A DNA stretch of 64,000 bases from Polyangiaceae bacterium (GTDB taxonomy: Bacteria > Myxococcota_A > Polyangia > Polyangiales > Polyangiaceae). The position numbers and the translations under genes were made by a program. Below, piece by piece: positions 35,357 through 43,592 of the stretch. The stretch's first letter is position 1. The number at the start of each line of letters is the position of its first letter. The stretch spans positions 1 to 64,000 of the forward strand of contig JANXOF010000037.1 of assembly GCA_025353725.1 (NCBI GenBank), read 5' to 3'. The notes beneath the pieces are model-generated. The model had not been told where the DNA came from, did no database searches, and saw nothing but the letters and a program-made list of their open reading frames with translations.

Positions 35357-35976
35357 GTCGCGCCTTGATTCACGCCTACGCGGCTCAGGACGTCGGTGCG
35401 CTTCGGGCGCTCGGGGCGCCCGCGCTGGCTTGCGCGGCGTTCGAGCTTCACTGGTCGGGTGATCTTGCGGGCGCCGAAGACGCGTGCTGGCAGGCGCTCG
35501 AGGGCACGCCGCCGCTCGCCCCTGAATACGCGAGCTTGGTGGATGCCGAATGCATCCTGGTCGAAGTCAAGATGGGACGCGGCCTACGTCCTCTCGCGCC
35601 AGATAGCGCGTTGAACGACCTCGCGACCCTTGTCTGGTGGTACGCGCGGTTCAGCCATTTCTTTTGGGTCGAAAGGTCCTGGGACTTCGGGTCGCTTGAA
35701 CGGGTCGCACACCACGCAACATTCCCTGACGTAGGGCGCGATGCGTGGCGCACGGGACAACTCACGCGGGCGTGGCCAGCTTGTCCTGCGTCTTTGTCTC
35801 GAAGTCGGAGGTGTCGTGGCGCTCGTGGAGTTGCTCTGACGGCTCGCCGGAGAGACGGTTCACCATCCGGCCCCGCTTCGCGGCGGGACGCGCCGAGATC
35901 GCGTCGGCCCAGCGCAGGACGTGCGTGTACTCTTGAACGCTCAAGAACTCAGCAGCCCCGTAGATCAGGCCCTTGA
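35353..35976 (+). CDS. Unknown protein overlapping yghU, probably 3'-disrupted
   Basis: A TTG at 35353 overlaps the preceding stop and opens a frame with plausible coding text: LIHAYAAQDVGALRALGAPAL, FELHWSGDLAGAEDACWQAL, VDAECILVEVKMGRGLRPL and LATLVWWYARFSHFFWVERS. Alternating helices suggest a TPR-like or helical-repeat fold. After about 35760 the frame becomes Arg/Ser-rich and overlaps the last 215 bases of the convergent yghU gene. That tail is probably not native, so the gene seems to have lost its own 3' end. Function unknown. Confidence 0.45.
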   Translation: MSRALIHAYAAQDVGALRALGAPALACAAFELHWSGDLAGAEDACWQALEGTPPLAPEYASLVDAECILVEVKMGRGLRPLAPDSALNDLATLVWWYARFSHFFWVERSWDFGSLERVAHHATFPDVGRDAWRTGQLTRAWPACPASLSRSRRCRGARGVALTARRRDGSPSGPASRRDAPRSRRPSAGRACTLERSRTQQPRRSGP

Positions 35977-36637
35977 CGAGCGCGCCGTACCAGGGCCACA
36001 CCGCGATGTCGGCTATCGTGTAGGCCTCGCCCGCGAGGTACGGGCTCTCGGCGAGCCGGCGATCGAGCACGTCGAGCTGGCGCTTGGCCTCCATCGCGAA
36101 GCGGTCGATCGCGTACTCGATCTTGACCGGCGCATAGGCGTAGAAGTGCCCGAATCCACCGCCCAAGTAGGGGGCCGAGCCCATCTGCCAGAAAAGCCAC
36201 GACAGGCACGCGGCGCGCGCAGCGGGCGCTGTAGGGAGGAACGCTCCGAACTTCTCGGCGAGGTGAACGAGAATCGCGCCCGACTCGAAGACGCGGATCG
36301 GCGTAGGTCCGCTGCGATCGAGGAGCGCCGGAATCTTCGAGTTTGGGTTCACGGCGACGAAGCCGCTGCCGAACTGATCGCCGGCGTTGATCCGTATGGG
36401 CCACGCATCGTACTCGGCGCCCGTGTGCCCGGCGGCGAGGAGCTCCTCGAGCAGCACTGTGACCTTCACGCCGTTAGGCGTAGCGAGTGAGTAGAGCTGG
36501 AGCGGGTGGTGACCGACCGGGAGTTCCTTTTCGTGCGTCGCCCCGGCAAGCGGCCGGTTGACCTTAGCAAAGTCGCCGCCGTTCTGCTTGTCCCAGGTCC
36601 AGACGGCGGGAGGTGTGTACGCGGCCGAATTGCTCAT
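35762..36637 (-). CDS. yghU: Glutathione-dependent disulfide-bond oxidoreductase (Nu-class GST)
   Basis: The 291-residue protein matches E. coli YghU almost block for block: VWTWDKQNGGDFAKVNRP, THEKELPVGHHPLQLYSLATP, VNPNSKIPALLDRSG, RVFESGAILVHLAEKFG, the APYLGGGFGHFYAYAPVKIEY stretch (read in parts) and the end GRMVNRLSGEPSEQLHERH DTSDFET. The enzyme binds two glutathiones and reduces disulfides. ATG 36637 is used because homology begins there. It lies downstream of, and on the same strand as, the trpS-led group. Confidence 0.94.
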   Translation of the reverse strand: MSNSAAYTPPAVWTWDKQNGGDFAKVNRPLAGATHEKELPVGHHPLQLYSLATPNGVKVTVLLEELLAAGHTGAEYDAWPIRINAGDQFGSGFVAVNPNSKIPALLDRSGPTPIRVFESGAILVHLAEKFGAFLPTAPAARAACLSWLFWQMGSAPYLGGGFGHFYAYAPVKIEYAIDRFAMEAKRQLDVLDRRLAESPYLAGEAYTIADIAVWPWYGALVKGLIYGAAEFLSVQEYTHVLRWADAISARPAAKRGRMVNRLSGEPSEQLHERHDTSDFETKTQDKLATPA

Positions 36638-36730
36638 TGGAGTTTTTGGATTCCGGCCCCGACGGAGGCGTTGCGGCCATCGAACATGGAGAATCTTGGG
36701 CGACGACATCGTGCCGGCGGACGTTGCACG

Positions 36731-37816
36731 CTACGGTGGATTACCGACCGCGCCGCGTGGTGCGCGAAGCTTGAGCACGCGCTCAATCGAAGTCGCGAGT
36801 GCGTCCGCGTTGGCCGTCACGGTGATGGTTAGGCGCTTTCCTTCGCGCTTCAGTTCGAACGAGTCGAGAAGCGCGCCGAAGCCAAGCATCCGGACTGCGA
36901 TGTGACTCGACCACTCTTTGCGTTTTTGCCTCAGTAAATTTTCGACGGATTCGCTCTCGACCACTCCCTCGCAGACAAGCTCGAGATGCGCTTCTACGCG
37001 TCCGCCAGGCTCACCGCTTTGAAGCGCGAGCCCCACGGCTGAAACGCCGAGCACACCCGCCATCGCGACGTTGGCGCCCGCGTACGCGTTGGCCTCCGCG
37101 CCCATCTCGGTTTTCAACCGTTCTCGCAGCGCTCGAGGAAGTACGGCCGTCGCGACAAGCGCAGGCTTCGTGAATCCCTCGAGGCTTGTCAGCGACGCGC
37201 GCAAGGCCGCGTGCTCTGGCGCGTCGCGAAGGCCTGGTTGCGTTCGGTCGGCGGTCCCGAGCATCGCCTCGAACCAAGGGCTTTTCCCGACGACAAGTAA
37301 CCCTCCGCCATAGCCGAGGTGCGACCCTGACGCCGCCTCTTGGGCGTTCTCGTTGAGCACCACGAAGGTGCCCACGGCGTGCGTTCCCGCATGTCCGCCT
37401 CGGCTTTCCGTGAGACCACGAGCGCACGTTTCGAGTTCGCGTCCCGAAACATCGACCTTTGCAACCACACCAAAGTCGCCGGTGTCGCCCGCCTCAGGCA
37501 CGGTGACGCCCAATCTTCGAACACGGGACAGCGGGTCGAATCCGCACGCGTCTTGGATAGGGCCAAGGCCGAGCGCCTTGAGCATCGGGGCGCTACCGCT
37601 CTCCTCCTTGCCGAACACAGCGGCGTAAACGGGCGAGCGACGGAGCTGCAAAAAGTCGACCGTCGCCGCGATAAAAGACGCTTTTGGAAGGGCGTCGAAA
37701 GGCTCGATTGAAGGGGCCGTCCGCACCTTACTCAAGCCACCAAAGCCGCCAAAAACGGCAAAGGCGGCGACTGTGCCCCCGATGCCGAGCACCGCCATGC
37801 GAAAGGCTTCCCTCAT
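36731..37816 (-). CDS. Membrane-anchored protein of unknown function
   Basis: From ATG 37816 the 361-residue product has one N-terminal hydrophobic segment (MAVLGIGGTVAAFAVFGGFGGL) and then a large probably periplasmic domain. Recognisable features are VDFLQLRRSPVYAAVFG, LGVTVPEAGDTGDFGVVAKVDV, LLVVGKSPWFEAMLG and KPALVATAVLPRALRERLK. Proteins with this look are conserved hypotheticals of myxobacteria; a role in measuring or binding cannot be assigned. It starts four bases after the stop of the upstream lipoprotein gene, so these two and trpS look like an operon. Confidence 0.65.
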   Translation of the reverse strand: MREAFRMAVLGIGGTVAAFAVFGGFGGLSKVRTAPSIEPFDALPKASFIAATVDFLQLRRSPVYAAVFGKEESGSAPMLKALGLGPIQDACGFDPLSRVRRLGVTVPEAGDTGDFGVVAKVDVSGRELETCARGLTESRGGHAGTHAVGTFVVLNENAQEAASGSHLGYGGGLLVVGKSPWFEAMLGTADRTQPGLRDAPEHAALRASLTSLEGFTKPALVATAVLPRALRERLKTEMGAEANAYAGANVAMAGVLGVSAVGLALQSGEPGGRVEAHLELVCEGVVESESVENLLRQKRKEWSSHIAVRMLGFGALLDSFELKREGKRLTITVTANADALATSIERVLKLRAPRGAVGNPP

Positions 37817-37820
37817 GGTG

Positions 37821-38285
37821 TCACGTTCCTCCGTCCGGGCGCCGCGGAGAGGCTTTGATGTCGGGGAGCTCAGGCTCGACGCGCCAGCCGGTGGCCTCGC
37901 GCAGGCACCGCACGCTCGCGAGTTCGGCTTGGCCATCTCCGCGCACGTCGACAAAAGCGTCGTCTCCTTCGATGCGCGACGTCATCGATTTAGGCCTGAA
38001 TTTCAGACCAAACCGTCCCTCGGCGAGCATCTCGTAGGGTTCATAACGCTGGCCTTGGCCTTTGCTCGCGCGAGCGGCGCGCTCTTTCAGGTTCGCGCGC
38101 GCCCTCGGGCCGAGCAAGTTGTACGCCTCTCGCATGGCTCGCGGGTCTTCGGCGCCGCTCTCCATTTTCTCCACAAAAAGCCGTATCGCCCCTTCCGGCG
38201 TCGCCTCGGGCGCAGCTCGGGTGCATGAAACCAACGCCGAACACATGGCCAAGGAAGCGAGACCCGCGACCGCGAATCCGGTCAC
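37821..38285 (-). CDS. Small putative lipoprotein
   Basis: GTG 38285 overlaps the trpS stop by four bases (GTGA). The 154-residue product has a lipoprotein signal (ASLAMCSALVSC). The mature part (PEGAIRLFVEKMESGAEDPRAM, EAYNLLGPRARANLKERAA, DDAFVDVRGDGQAELASVRCLRE) resembles the NTF2-like fold seen in many envelope lipoproteins of unknown function. No catalytic motif. Confidence 0.7.
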   Translation of the reverse strand: MTGFAVAGLASLAMCSALVSCTRAAPEATPEGAIRLFVEKMESGAEDPRAMREAYNLLGPRARANLKERAARASKGQGQRYEPYEMLAEGRFGLKFRPKSMTSRIEGDDAFVDVRGDGQAELASVRCLREATGWRVEPELPDIKASPRRPDGGT

Positions 38286-39295
38286 GTCGCGAGACTTCCG
38301 AGCCCCATCGCCGTTCGCACTTCGGTCATCGTGCTCGCCGCGATACGCCGCGCTTTCGAGGCGCCATCACCGAGCGCCTGGCGCACTTTTTCGATATCGA
38401 GCTGCGCGCGCTTCGTTCGAAGAGGAATGAGCTCTTTTTGGAAATTATCGAACAAGACTTGTTTGCACGCGACGCAGCCCCAGGCCGCCGTCGTGCACTT
38501 GTGGGCGACCTCGAGGATAGTCTCGTCCGCGCTTATGGCCTTATGCATCGTATAGATGTTGCAGACTTCCGGACGCCCCGGATCGCTCAATTTCAGGCGT
38601 AGCGGGTCCGTATAGGCTTTCTTGAGTTTGTCCCAGAACGGCTTTGGCTCTTCAAAAAGCCCAATCGTATTGCCTTTTGACTTTGACATTTTCGACGTCC
38701 CGTCGAGTCCCATGATTCGCGGCGTTGACGAGAGACGCGGCCTCGGCTCCACCATGATGTCCACGCCACCCTCGCCATGAAAGCGGTGATTGAAGCGGCG
38801 CGCCGTTTCGCGCGCGAGCTCGAGGTGCTGCACTTGGTCTTCACCCACGGGCACGATCTGCGCCTTATAGAGAAGAATGTCCGCGCTCATCAGCACGGGA
38901 TACGTGAAGAGGCCCGTCGAGACGAAGTCCTTGCCCTCTCCCTTGTCTTTGAATTGCGTCATCCGGTGGAGGTCGCCCATGGGCGTCACCGAGGCGAGGT
39001 ACCACGCGAGCTCCGTGTGCTCGCGCACGTCGCTCTGGACGAAGAGCGTTGTCTTCTCCGGGTCGAGACCGCATGCGATGAGGTCTATCGCGAACGCGTC
39101 GATGTTTCGTCGGAGTTCCTTCGGTTCGTACGGGACAGTGATGGCATGGGCATCGACGATGCAGAACATCGTCTCCTCGGTGCCCTCCTCAATCTGCTGA
39201 CGCCACGTCCGAACTGCCCCGAGGTAGTTACCGATGTGGAGCTCGCCCGTGGGTTGGATACCGGACAGCACGCGCTTGGGACTCTTTTGGCTCAC
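38282..39295 (-). CDS. trpS: Tryptophanyl-tRNA synthetase
   Basis: The 337-residue class I synthetase has the HIGH-type signature in SGIQPTGELHIGNYLGA, the KMSKS loop as SKMSKSKGN, and the bacterial TrpS blocks VPVGEDQVQHLELARETARRF and PVLMSADILLYKA. GTG 39295 was chosen because the protein begins there in homologues (length about 330); the longer frame extends through the divergent methyltransferase start. It charges tRNA-Trp. The GTGA overlap with the following lipoprotein gene suggests co-transcription. Confidence 0.95.
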   Translation of the reverse strand: MSQKSPKRVLSGIQPTGELHIGNYLGAVRTWRQQIEEGTEETMFCIVDAHAITVPYEPKELRRNIDAFAIDLIACGLDPEKTTLFVQSDVREHTELAWYLASVTPMGDLHRMTQFKDKGEGKDFVSTGLFTYPVLMSADILLYKAQIVPVGEDQVQHLELARETARRFNHRFHGEGGVDIMVEPRPRLSSTPRIMGLDGTSKMSKSKGNTIGLFEEPKPFWDKLKKAYTDPLRLKLSDPGRPEVCNIYTMHKAISADETILEVAHKCTTAAWGCVACKQVLFDNFQKELIPLRTKRAQLDIEKVRQALGDGASKARRIAASTMTEVRTAMGLGSLAT

Positions 39296-39368
39296 ACGGC
39301 GGAGTCTAGTACGGCGCGCTTCGTCAGAAACTGGCGAAAGCTCTCTCCGAATTTCTACGATTCGATTC

Positions 39369-40412
39369 GTGAAGCAACTTCGTGATTCCATCGGGCTTTC
39401 GTGGGCGGGTAAAGAGCGCCTGTTTGGCCCAGAACCCGCGGGTTTGCCGTGTTTCGTACGCGAAGCCGAGGGCGGTAAGGGGAAGCTCCTCCACGGAGAC
39501 AACCGCAGGGGGCTCAGAGAGCTCGAGTCGTCGCTGACGTCTCAGATCACGTTCGCTTACCTTGACCCTCCCTTTCTCACGAACCAAACGCACGACGCTA
39601 TCGTACACGTCCCTCAAATTCGCCCTCGCGACCGCCCGGGGCCGCTCAAGGCGCGCCCTCGGGAGTTTGCCTTCGACGATCGCTGGTCGAGTCGCGGCGC
39701 CTACCTCGAGGCGCTTGGCCACCGCCTTCTCTTGATTCGATCGCTGCTCGCCCCGCACGGTTCCGTCGTCGTGCATGTCGACTCCAAGACAAGCCACTAC
39801 GTCAAAGTTCTCGGCGACGAAATTTTCGGCGAGGAGTGTTTCGCGAGCGAAATCATCTGGCGCTACCGTCGCTGGCCCAGCAAAACGCCGAACTTCCAGC
39901 GCGTTCACGACGTGCTTCTTCGCTGGCGAAAGTGCGCGAAGACAAAGCCGCGCTTTAATACCCCTTACGAGCCTCTCGCCGCGTCGACGCAGGCGACATG
40001 GGGCAAGAACAAGCAGCGGGCCGTGTTCGAGAAAGACGGCCGGCGCGCGCGCTCCTCGACGACGGACGAAGTCACGAAAGGGGTGCCCATGGGGGACGTG
40101 TGGGAAATTGGCGTCCTCGCACCCGTGTCACGTGAGCGGACGGGCTACCCTACGCAGAAGCCCGAGGCGTTGCTCGAGCGGCTGATTCTTGCGCTGAGCG
40201 ACGAGGGCGACGTGGTGCTTGATCCCTACGCAGGAAGCGGAACGACGCTCGCCGTGGCCGCGCGACTCGGTCGGACGTTCGTAGGGATCGACGTGAGCGA
40301 GGTGGCGGTTCGTATCGCCACACGTCGCCTCGAGGGGGTAGGGGTCTGTTTCGACATAGGCTCGCTCGACTCGTCGCTCGACTCGAAGACGACTATCGCC
40401 CGCTCGGCCTAA
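39369..40412 (+). CDS. Orphan beta-class DNA methyltransferase (N6-adenine or N4-cytosine)
   Basis: The 347-residue enzyme has catalytic motif IV first (YLDPPFLTN, Asp66) and the SAM-binding motif I near the end (DPYAGSGTTLAVA, Asp285), which defines the beta order of amino-methyltransferases. Between them are WSSRGAYLEALGHRLLLIRSLL, HVDSKTSHYVKV and GVPMGDVWEI, followed by GYPTQKPEALLERLI. No restriction enzyme or other modification gene lies nearby, so it is a solitary methylase. The start is GTG 39369, 73 bases from the divergent trpS. It is not of the Dam (alpha) order, so it is unlikely to be MutH's partner methylase. Confidence 0.9.
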   Translation: MKQLRDSIGLSWAGKERLFGPEPAGLPCFVREAEGGKGKLLHGDNRRGLRELESSLTSQITFAYLDPPFLTNQTHDAIVHVPQIRPRDRPGPLKARPREFAFDDRWSSRGAYLEALGHRLLLIRSLLAPHGSVVVHVDSKTSHYVKVLGDEIFGEECFASEIIWRYRRWPSKTPNFQRVHDVLLRWRKCAKTKPRFNTPYEPLAASTQATWGKNKQRAVFEKDGRRARSSTTDEVTKGVPMGDVWEIGVLAPVSRERTGYPTQKPEALLERLILALSDEGDVVLDPYAGSGTTLAVAARLGRTFVGIDVSEVAVRIATRRLEGVGVCFDIGSLDSSLDSKTTIARSA

Positions 40413-40442
40413 TCGCGTACGCTCCGTCGCCAGACCCGCACT

Positions 40443-42023
40443 ATGAGCCCCACGAACCCAAAAGCGCTTTTCGGTGGCTTCCTGGCTATCGCCGGCGCCG
40501 TCATCGCTTACCTCATCGCACGGGACACCGTGCAGCTTGCTGTCTTCGCGGGCGTTTTTGGCCTCTTCGGGGTCTTCCTCGCGGCACAAGGCGTTGCGGG
40601 GGTTGATGTCGGCGCGATTGTCGACGGCGTGCGTCGCGCGCGTCGAGGCGACCGCCCCATCCCTCCGTTGGGGGCTAGTCCTGAAACGGCACGTCTTTTC
40701 GACGAGCTTGCTCGCATCGCAGACGACGAAGAGAAGCGAGGGCGCGCTCAAAAAGAGGCCCAGGAAAACCTCGAAGGACTCGCCAGTAAGCTGCAAGATG
40801 GCATTGGGATACAGCTGACGGCGGCCGACGACACGGCGCGGCTCATCAAAGACATTGCGGGCGCGATGCGCGATTTTGCGTCAAGCGTTGAGGCGCTGAC
40901 CCAAAATGCAGGCGAATCGAGTTCGTCAATCTTGGAGATGACCGCCACGAGTTCGGAGGTTGCCGACAACCTTGGCGAGCTCGCGAGCAGCGTGCGCGAG
41001 ACCGTCAGCTCGATCGAAGAGATGGCTTACTCGATCAAGGAGGTCGCGAAGAACGTCGACGCGCTTTCGCTCACGGCAGAGGAAACAAGCTCGTCGATGA
41101 ACGAGATGGACGTTTCGATCGACCAAGTTCAGTCGAACGCGAACGAAACCTCGCGCCTCTCCGAGGAAGTGGCGCTCGATGCCGAACGAGGCGCCGAAGC
41201 TATTTTAAAGACAATTGGTGAAATCTATCGCATCAAAGAGAGCTCGCAGGAGGCGGTTTCGGCAATCAGCGCACTCGGTTCACGTATCGACGCGATAGGC
41301 CAAATCGTCAACGTCATCGACGACGTCGCGGAGCAAACGAACTTGCTCGCGTTGAACGCGGCGATCATCGCCGCGCAAGCCGGTGAACAGGGAAAGGGCT
41401 TTGCCGTCGTGGCGGACGAGATCAAAGACCTTGCCGAGCGCGCAGGGGCAAGCACGCGCGAAATTACCGATCTTATCAAGACGGTCCAGGGTGAGAGCAG
41501 AAACGCTATTACCGCTGTCGAACGCGGCGCGCACAACGTCGACCGCGGCGTCGAGGTCTCGAACGATGCGGAGCGCGCGCTAAAAAAGATTCTCGAGTCG
41601 AGTCAAAAATCGACCAACATGGTTCGCGCCATTGCACGCGCGACGGTCGAGCAAGCCAAAGGCTCCAAGCAGGTCACAGACGCTATCGGGCGTATTGCGG
41701 AGACCGTACAACAGATTGCGGCGGCCACGGCGCAGCAGGCGCGCGGGTCCGAACTCATCATGAAAAGCGCCGAGAAGATGCGGATGATTACGCAACATGT
41801 CGAGCGAAGCGCGCAAGAGCAAGCGAAGGGCGGTCGCCAGATCACGACAGCGATTGAAGACATCTCGAGCAAGGTCTCCGAGCTGAACACGAGTCACAAA
41901 TCGCAGGCGGGCGGCACGAAGCAGCTGCTCTCTTCCGCCGGCAAAATCGAGGAGACCGCGCGTGCCCAGGAGGGCGCCCTCCGCCAGCTCGTTAACGCCG
42001 TCGCGTCGCTGCGTGATCGCTAA
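40443..42023 (+). CDS. Methyl-accepting chemotaxis-type signalling protein without a periplasmic domain
   Basis: The 526-residue protein has two closely spaced N-terminal helices (FGGFLAIAGAVIAYLIA and AVFAGVFGLFGVFLAAQG) with almost no periplasmic loop, a basic linker, then about 430 residues of coiled coil. The signalling hairpin tip is clear: EQTNLLALNAAIIAAQAGEQ, then GFAVVADEIKDLAERAG. A classic HAMP could not be recognised. It should bind CheA/CheW at the membrane and may sense a cytoplasmic or membrane signal. No che genes are in the window. It follows the methyltransferase gene by 30 bases. Confidence 0.9.
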   Translation: MSPTNPKALFGGFLAIAGAVIAYLIARDTVQLAVFAGVFGLFGVFLAAQGVAGVDVGAIVDGVRRARRGDRPIPPLGASPETARLFDELARIADDEEKRGRAQKEAQENLEGLASKLQDGIGIQLTAADDTARLIKDIAGAMRDFASSVEALTQNAGESSSSILEMTATSSEVADNLGELASSVRETVSSIEEMAYSIKEVAKNVDALSLTAEETSSSMNEMDVSIDQVQSNANETSRLSEEVALDAERGAEAILKTIGEIYRIKESSQEAVSAISALGSRIDAIGQIVNVIDDVAEQTNLLALNAAIIAAQAGEQGKGFAVVADEIKDLAERAGASTREITDLIKTVQGESRNAITAVERGAHNVDRGVEVSNDAERALKKILESSQKSTNMVRAIARATVEQAKGSKQVTDAIGRIAETVQQIAAATAQQARGSELIMKSAEKMRMITQHVERSAQEQAKGGRQITTAIEDISSKVSELNTSHKSQAGGTKQLLSSAGKIEETARAQEGALRQLVNAVASLRDR

Positions 42024-42032
42024 CGCCGTGAC

Positions 42033-42073
42033 GACCGCGAGTTGGCACTGAAAAAGGCGAATGTCTCGCGGTC
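42033..42073. terminator. Possible bidirectional terminator hairpin
   Basis: Perfect nine-base arms GACCGCGAG and CTCGCGGTC flank a 23-base loop in the short space between two convergent genes. The loop is large and there is no T-run, so termination is uncertain. Confidence 0.35.
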
Positions 42074-42090
42074 CTCGATGACAAGAGCCG

Positions 42091-42939
42091 TTACTTTTCG
42101 GAGCAAGCGAGAGGCGGAAGCTCATTGGGTGAGGCTCCGTCGGCGATGAGCCGCGCGTGGGCGAAGACAAGACGATGTGCGTCGACGCGCGCCATGACAG
42201 ACGCCGCGCGCGTCGTGTCGTCGTGATCCATCGCGGCAAGGCTGATGACTCCGACAATGTCTCGCGATCCCTGAGCAAAGACGGGGCCCCCCGAATCACC
42301 CGGACAAACGGAGGCGTCGAGCACCATCGTTTCGTTGGTAAGTGCACGGATACGCCCTCCAGCGCGGTCTTTGCGGCGTATTCCGTCGGCCGAAAGCGAG
42401 CAGCGGCCGAACCCGACGGGCGCCATCTCATCGCCGAGTTTAGGCGGTGCGTCGAGTCGCGGCCTCATCGTCGAAAGGCCGATAAGCTTTCGCGTCAAGA
42501 CGAGGATTGCCACGTCGCCCGCGCCGCCGCTTTGACCGCAGGGCGGCGCAACAATGGCGCGCGCCGAGGCCTCGCCCCAGGCGAAGTAGTCTCCGCCAAG
42601 CTCGATCCGGACACGCGAAGGGTCGAGTAACCGCGTCGCGAACTCGCCCTTCGGACCGCGCTCAACGAGGCAATGGTGGGCGGTCAGGACCATGTCGTCT
42701 TCGATCACGGTTCCGGTACAGGTTGCCCACGGACCGACGACGCGAACGATGGCGTCTTCGGGCAGGGCCCGCGCGAAGGGCTGCGCGAAGAGTCGCGATT
42801 CGTCGTCGCTAATCGCGATGGACGTCGGGCGTACTCCAGCGTGGTTCGTTATCCCGCGGGAGGCAAAGCCTGGACCGCAACCGCTTAGCGTCGCGCCGAT
42901 GAGGCCAGCGACCGCGACCGACGGAACCTTGTGAATCAT
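42091..42939 (-). CDS. Trypsin-like serine protease lipoprotein
   Basis: The 282-residue protein has a lipoprotein signal (AVAGLIGATLSGC) and an S1-type protease domain with a complete triad: His in VLTAHHCLV, Asp in GDVAILVLTR and Ser in CPGDSGGPVFA. Cys pairs match disulfides of the chymotrypsin fold (TCTGTV with HHC, and GRCSL with SVCPG). Expected at the outer membrane or periplasm. It starts three bases after the next upstream gene's stop, so the two are co-transcribed. Confidence 0.88.
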   Translation of the reverse strand: MIHKVPSVAVAGLIGATLSGCGPGFASRGITNHAGVRPTSIAISDDESRLFAQPFARALPEDAIVRVVGPWATCTGTVIEDDMVLTAHHCLVERGPKGEFATRLLDPSRVRIELGGDYFAWGEASARAIVAPPCGQSGGAGDVAILVLTRKLIGLSTMRPRLDAPPKLGDEMAPVGFGRCSLSADGIRRKDRAGGRIRALTNETMVLDASVCPGDSGGPVFAQGSRDIVGVISLAAMDHDDTTRAASVMARVDAHRLVFAHARLIADGASPNELPPLACSEK

Positions 42940-42941
42940 GG

Positions 42942-43478
42942 CTACCGCGCGACGGACAAACCGACCTGACGCGTCGCATTGTGATACGCGACATTCGAGA
43001 CTTCGGGATGTGCGTTGGCATCCTCCACACCCAGCGCGACGAGCTGCTCAACGATATCGGCACGCCGGGTCGCAGAGGCCACTAAGTAATCTGAGCAGGC
43101 GGCTACCTCGGGCTCGGGCGAGATGGCTGCACACGCCTTGAGAACACGTCGCTCAGCCGCGAGCGCATCGACCGCGCGGCCCTGATCGAGAAGGGCACGA
43201 GCGTAAAGGTGGTCAACCGTCGGGTCCGACCGTACGGCGAAGGGGGCATGCTCGATGGACGAAATCGCCATCCCTGGGGCGCGGGCGTCGAGGTACGCCT
43301 GGGCGAGTGCGCGAATGCTTTCGGGATCGCTAGGAGTCGCGGCCGCGCGTGCCTCTACAACGTTGATGCGGCCTATGTGTGCGTCGCTCACCACGGGCTT
43401 CCCCCGCTCCGTGGAGCCCGCGAGCCATAAGCCGGCCAAAACCACGACAATCGCAAGATTCCAGCTCTTTAGCGGCAT
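42942..43478 (-). CDS. Membrane-anchored TPR-like protein
   Basis: From ATG 43478 the 178-residue protein has one signal-anchor helix (NLAIVVVLAGLWLAGS) and a helical domain with TPR-like repeats (PESIRALAQAYLDARAPGMAI, PTVDHLYARALLDQGRAVDAL AAE). The Cys-containing end (ACAAISPEPEVAACSD) may form a disulfide in the periplasm. It sits directly upstream of the serine protease gene, so an adaptor or assembly role for that protease is possible, but this is only inference. Confidence 0.65.
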   Translation of the reverse strand: MPLKSWNLAIVVVLAGLWLAGSTERGKPVVSDAHIGRINVVEARAAATPSDPESIRALAQAYLDARAPGMAISSIEHAPFAVRSDPTVDHLYARALLDQGRAVDALAAERRVLKACAAISPEPEVAACSDYLVASATRRADIVEQLVALGVEDANAHPEVSNVAYHNATRQVGLSVAR

Positions 43479-43592
43479 CGACGACCTTTCCCCATTCAGA
43501 AGCGTAGCGTTCAGACACACTTACGCCAGCGAAGTTCCCGCGCCGATCGTGCGCGTCGAGATTCGCGTCGTCACAGTCGCCTTTGGTCGAAG

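Noticed and set aside
35977-36490. Plus-strand frame inside yghU
   Set aside because: It is antisense to a protein with near-complete match to E. coli YghU, so it is a shadow.
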